Part shown: positions 63,868 to 64,000 of the stretch, piece by piece | Layout: each line of letters begins with the position of its first letter | How positions within the stretch are numbered: position 1 is the first letter of the stretch | DNA from: Spirochaetes bacterium ADurb.Bin133 | Lineage (GTDB): Bacteria; Spirochaetota; GWE2-31-10; MWDO01 | Assembly: GCA_002070605.1 (NCBI GenBank) | Contig: MWDO01000005.1 | Span: 1 to 64,000 of the forward strand | DNA: 64,000 nt | Direction of reading: 5' to 3' | The notes under the pieces: model-generated | What the model was told of the DNA's origin: nothing | What the model saw: the letters and a program-made list of their open reading frames with translations, nothing else | Databases searched by the model: none | Translations under genes and position numbers: made by a program

Positions 63868-64000
63868 ATGAAAAATATCGTTATTTTAATTTTTATATTA
63901 TTTTTTAATTGTTTTGTATTTTCAAACGACTCTAATAAAAAAGATATAAATTGGGACGCCGTTCATAACCTGGTAGATATTAGTCATCGAGGAAAAATTG
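63868..64000 (+). CDS. partial gene for a secreted or lipoprotein
   Basis: Incomplete at the window edge; 44 codons are visible. The signal MKNIVILIFILFFNCFVFS has a possible lipobox Cys. The mature part begins NDSNKKDINWDAVHNLVDIS. The family cannot be told. AGG lies shortly before the ATG. Confidence 0.5.
   Translation, partial: MKNIVILIFILFFNCFVFSNDSNKKDINWDAVHNLVDISHRGKI

Overview
The window comes from an AT-rich, diderm (Gram-negative type) bacterium. It has many signal peptides with lipoboxes, proteins that look like outer-membrane beta-barrels ending in Phe, and 7TMR-DISM receptors joined to a histidine kinase and to an adenylate cyclase. It is also rich in c-di-GMP enzymes. This mix, together with an integron attC-like site, resembles spirochaetes more than any other group I can name, but nothing here fixes the taxon. 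No rRNA, tRNA, cas genes, transposase or phage genes were seen.

Layout. 0.4-7 kb: a signalling block with a 7TMR-DISM histidine kinase, a free HPt protein, a hybrid kinase with receiver domain, and two cyclic-nucleotide-binding GGDEF proteins, one with a ruined active site. 7-11 kb: a broken lipoprotein gene, hisF, nadB-nadA. 11.5-20 kb: an unknown protein, pgsA-like, larE-larB-larC (nickel-pincer cofactor synthesis), a RemA-like protein, an orphan adenine methyltransferase, queA, DUF445. 20-28.4 kb: solute-binding lipoprotein, rsmG, manC, PAS-GGDEF, cysS, secreted proteins. 29-34 kb: adenylate cyclase, attC-like site, truncated lipoprotein gene, YgiQ-type radical SAM, amidohydrolase. 34.5-52.7 kb: a surface alpha-glucan (starch/glycogen) locus. 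53-60 kb: a complete pstSCAB-phoU-phoB-phoR operon with a four-repeat PHO box. 60.4-64 kb: CBS-PP2C phosphatase, EAL-CBS-GGDEF and a partial gene.

Two things stand out. First, a dense family of intergenic repeats. Each is a cluster of 14-bp palindromes of the form RRCRCATATGYGYY separated by spacers that themselves recur. The better copies are bounded by inverted arms CCCGTCGGTTTTTTGGGG / CCCCAAAAAACCGACGGG. Arms covary within a copy, some copies are flanked by direct repeats, and one site shows nested copies, so they look like small non-autonomous mobile or gene-converting elements. They sit at the edges of transcription units, and bare palindromes also occur inside coding genes such as larC.

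Second, the alpha-glucan locus. It joins three GH13 lipoproteins (a pullulanase and two alpha-amylase-like enzymes, two of them with Thr-rich tethers), small glycogen-binding-like lipoproteins, and a predicted outer-membrane barrel with two nearly identical N-terminal glycogen-binding-like domains. No SusC or SusD homologue is recognisable. It may be an independently built counterpart of the Bacteroidetes Sus system. That is an inference from sequence reading only; no searches were run.
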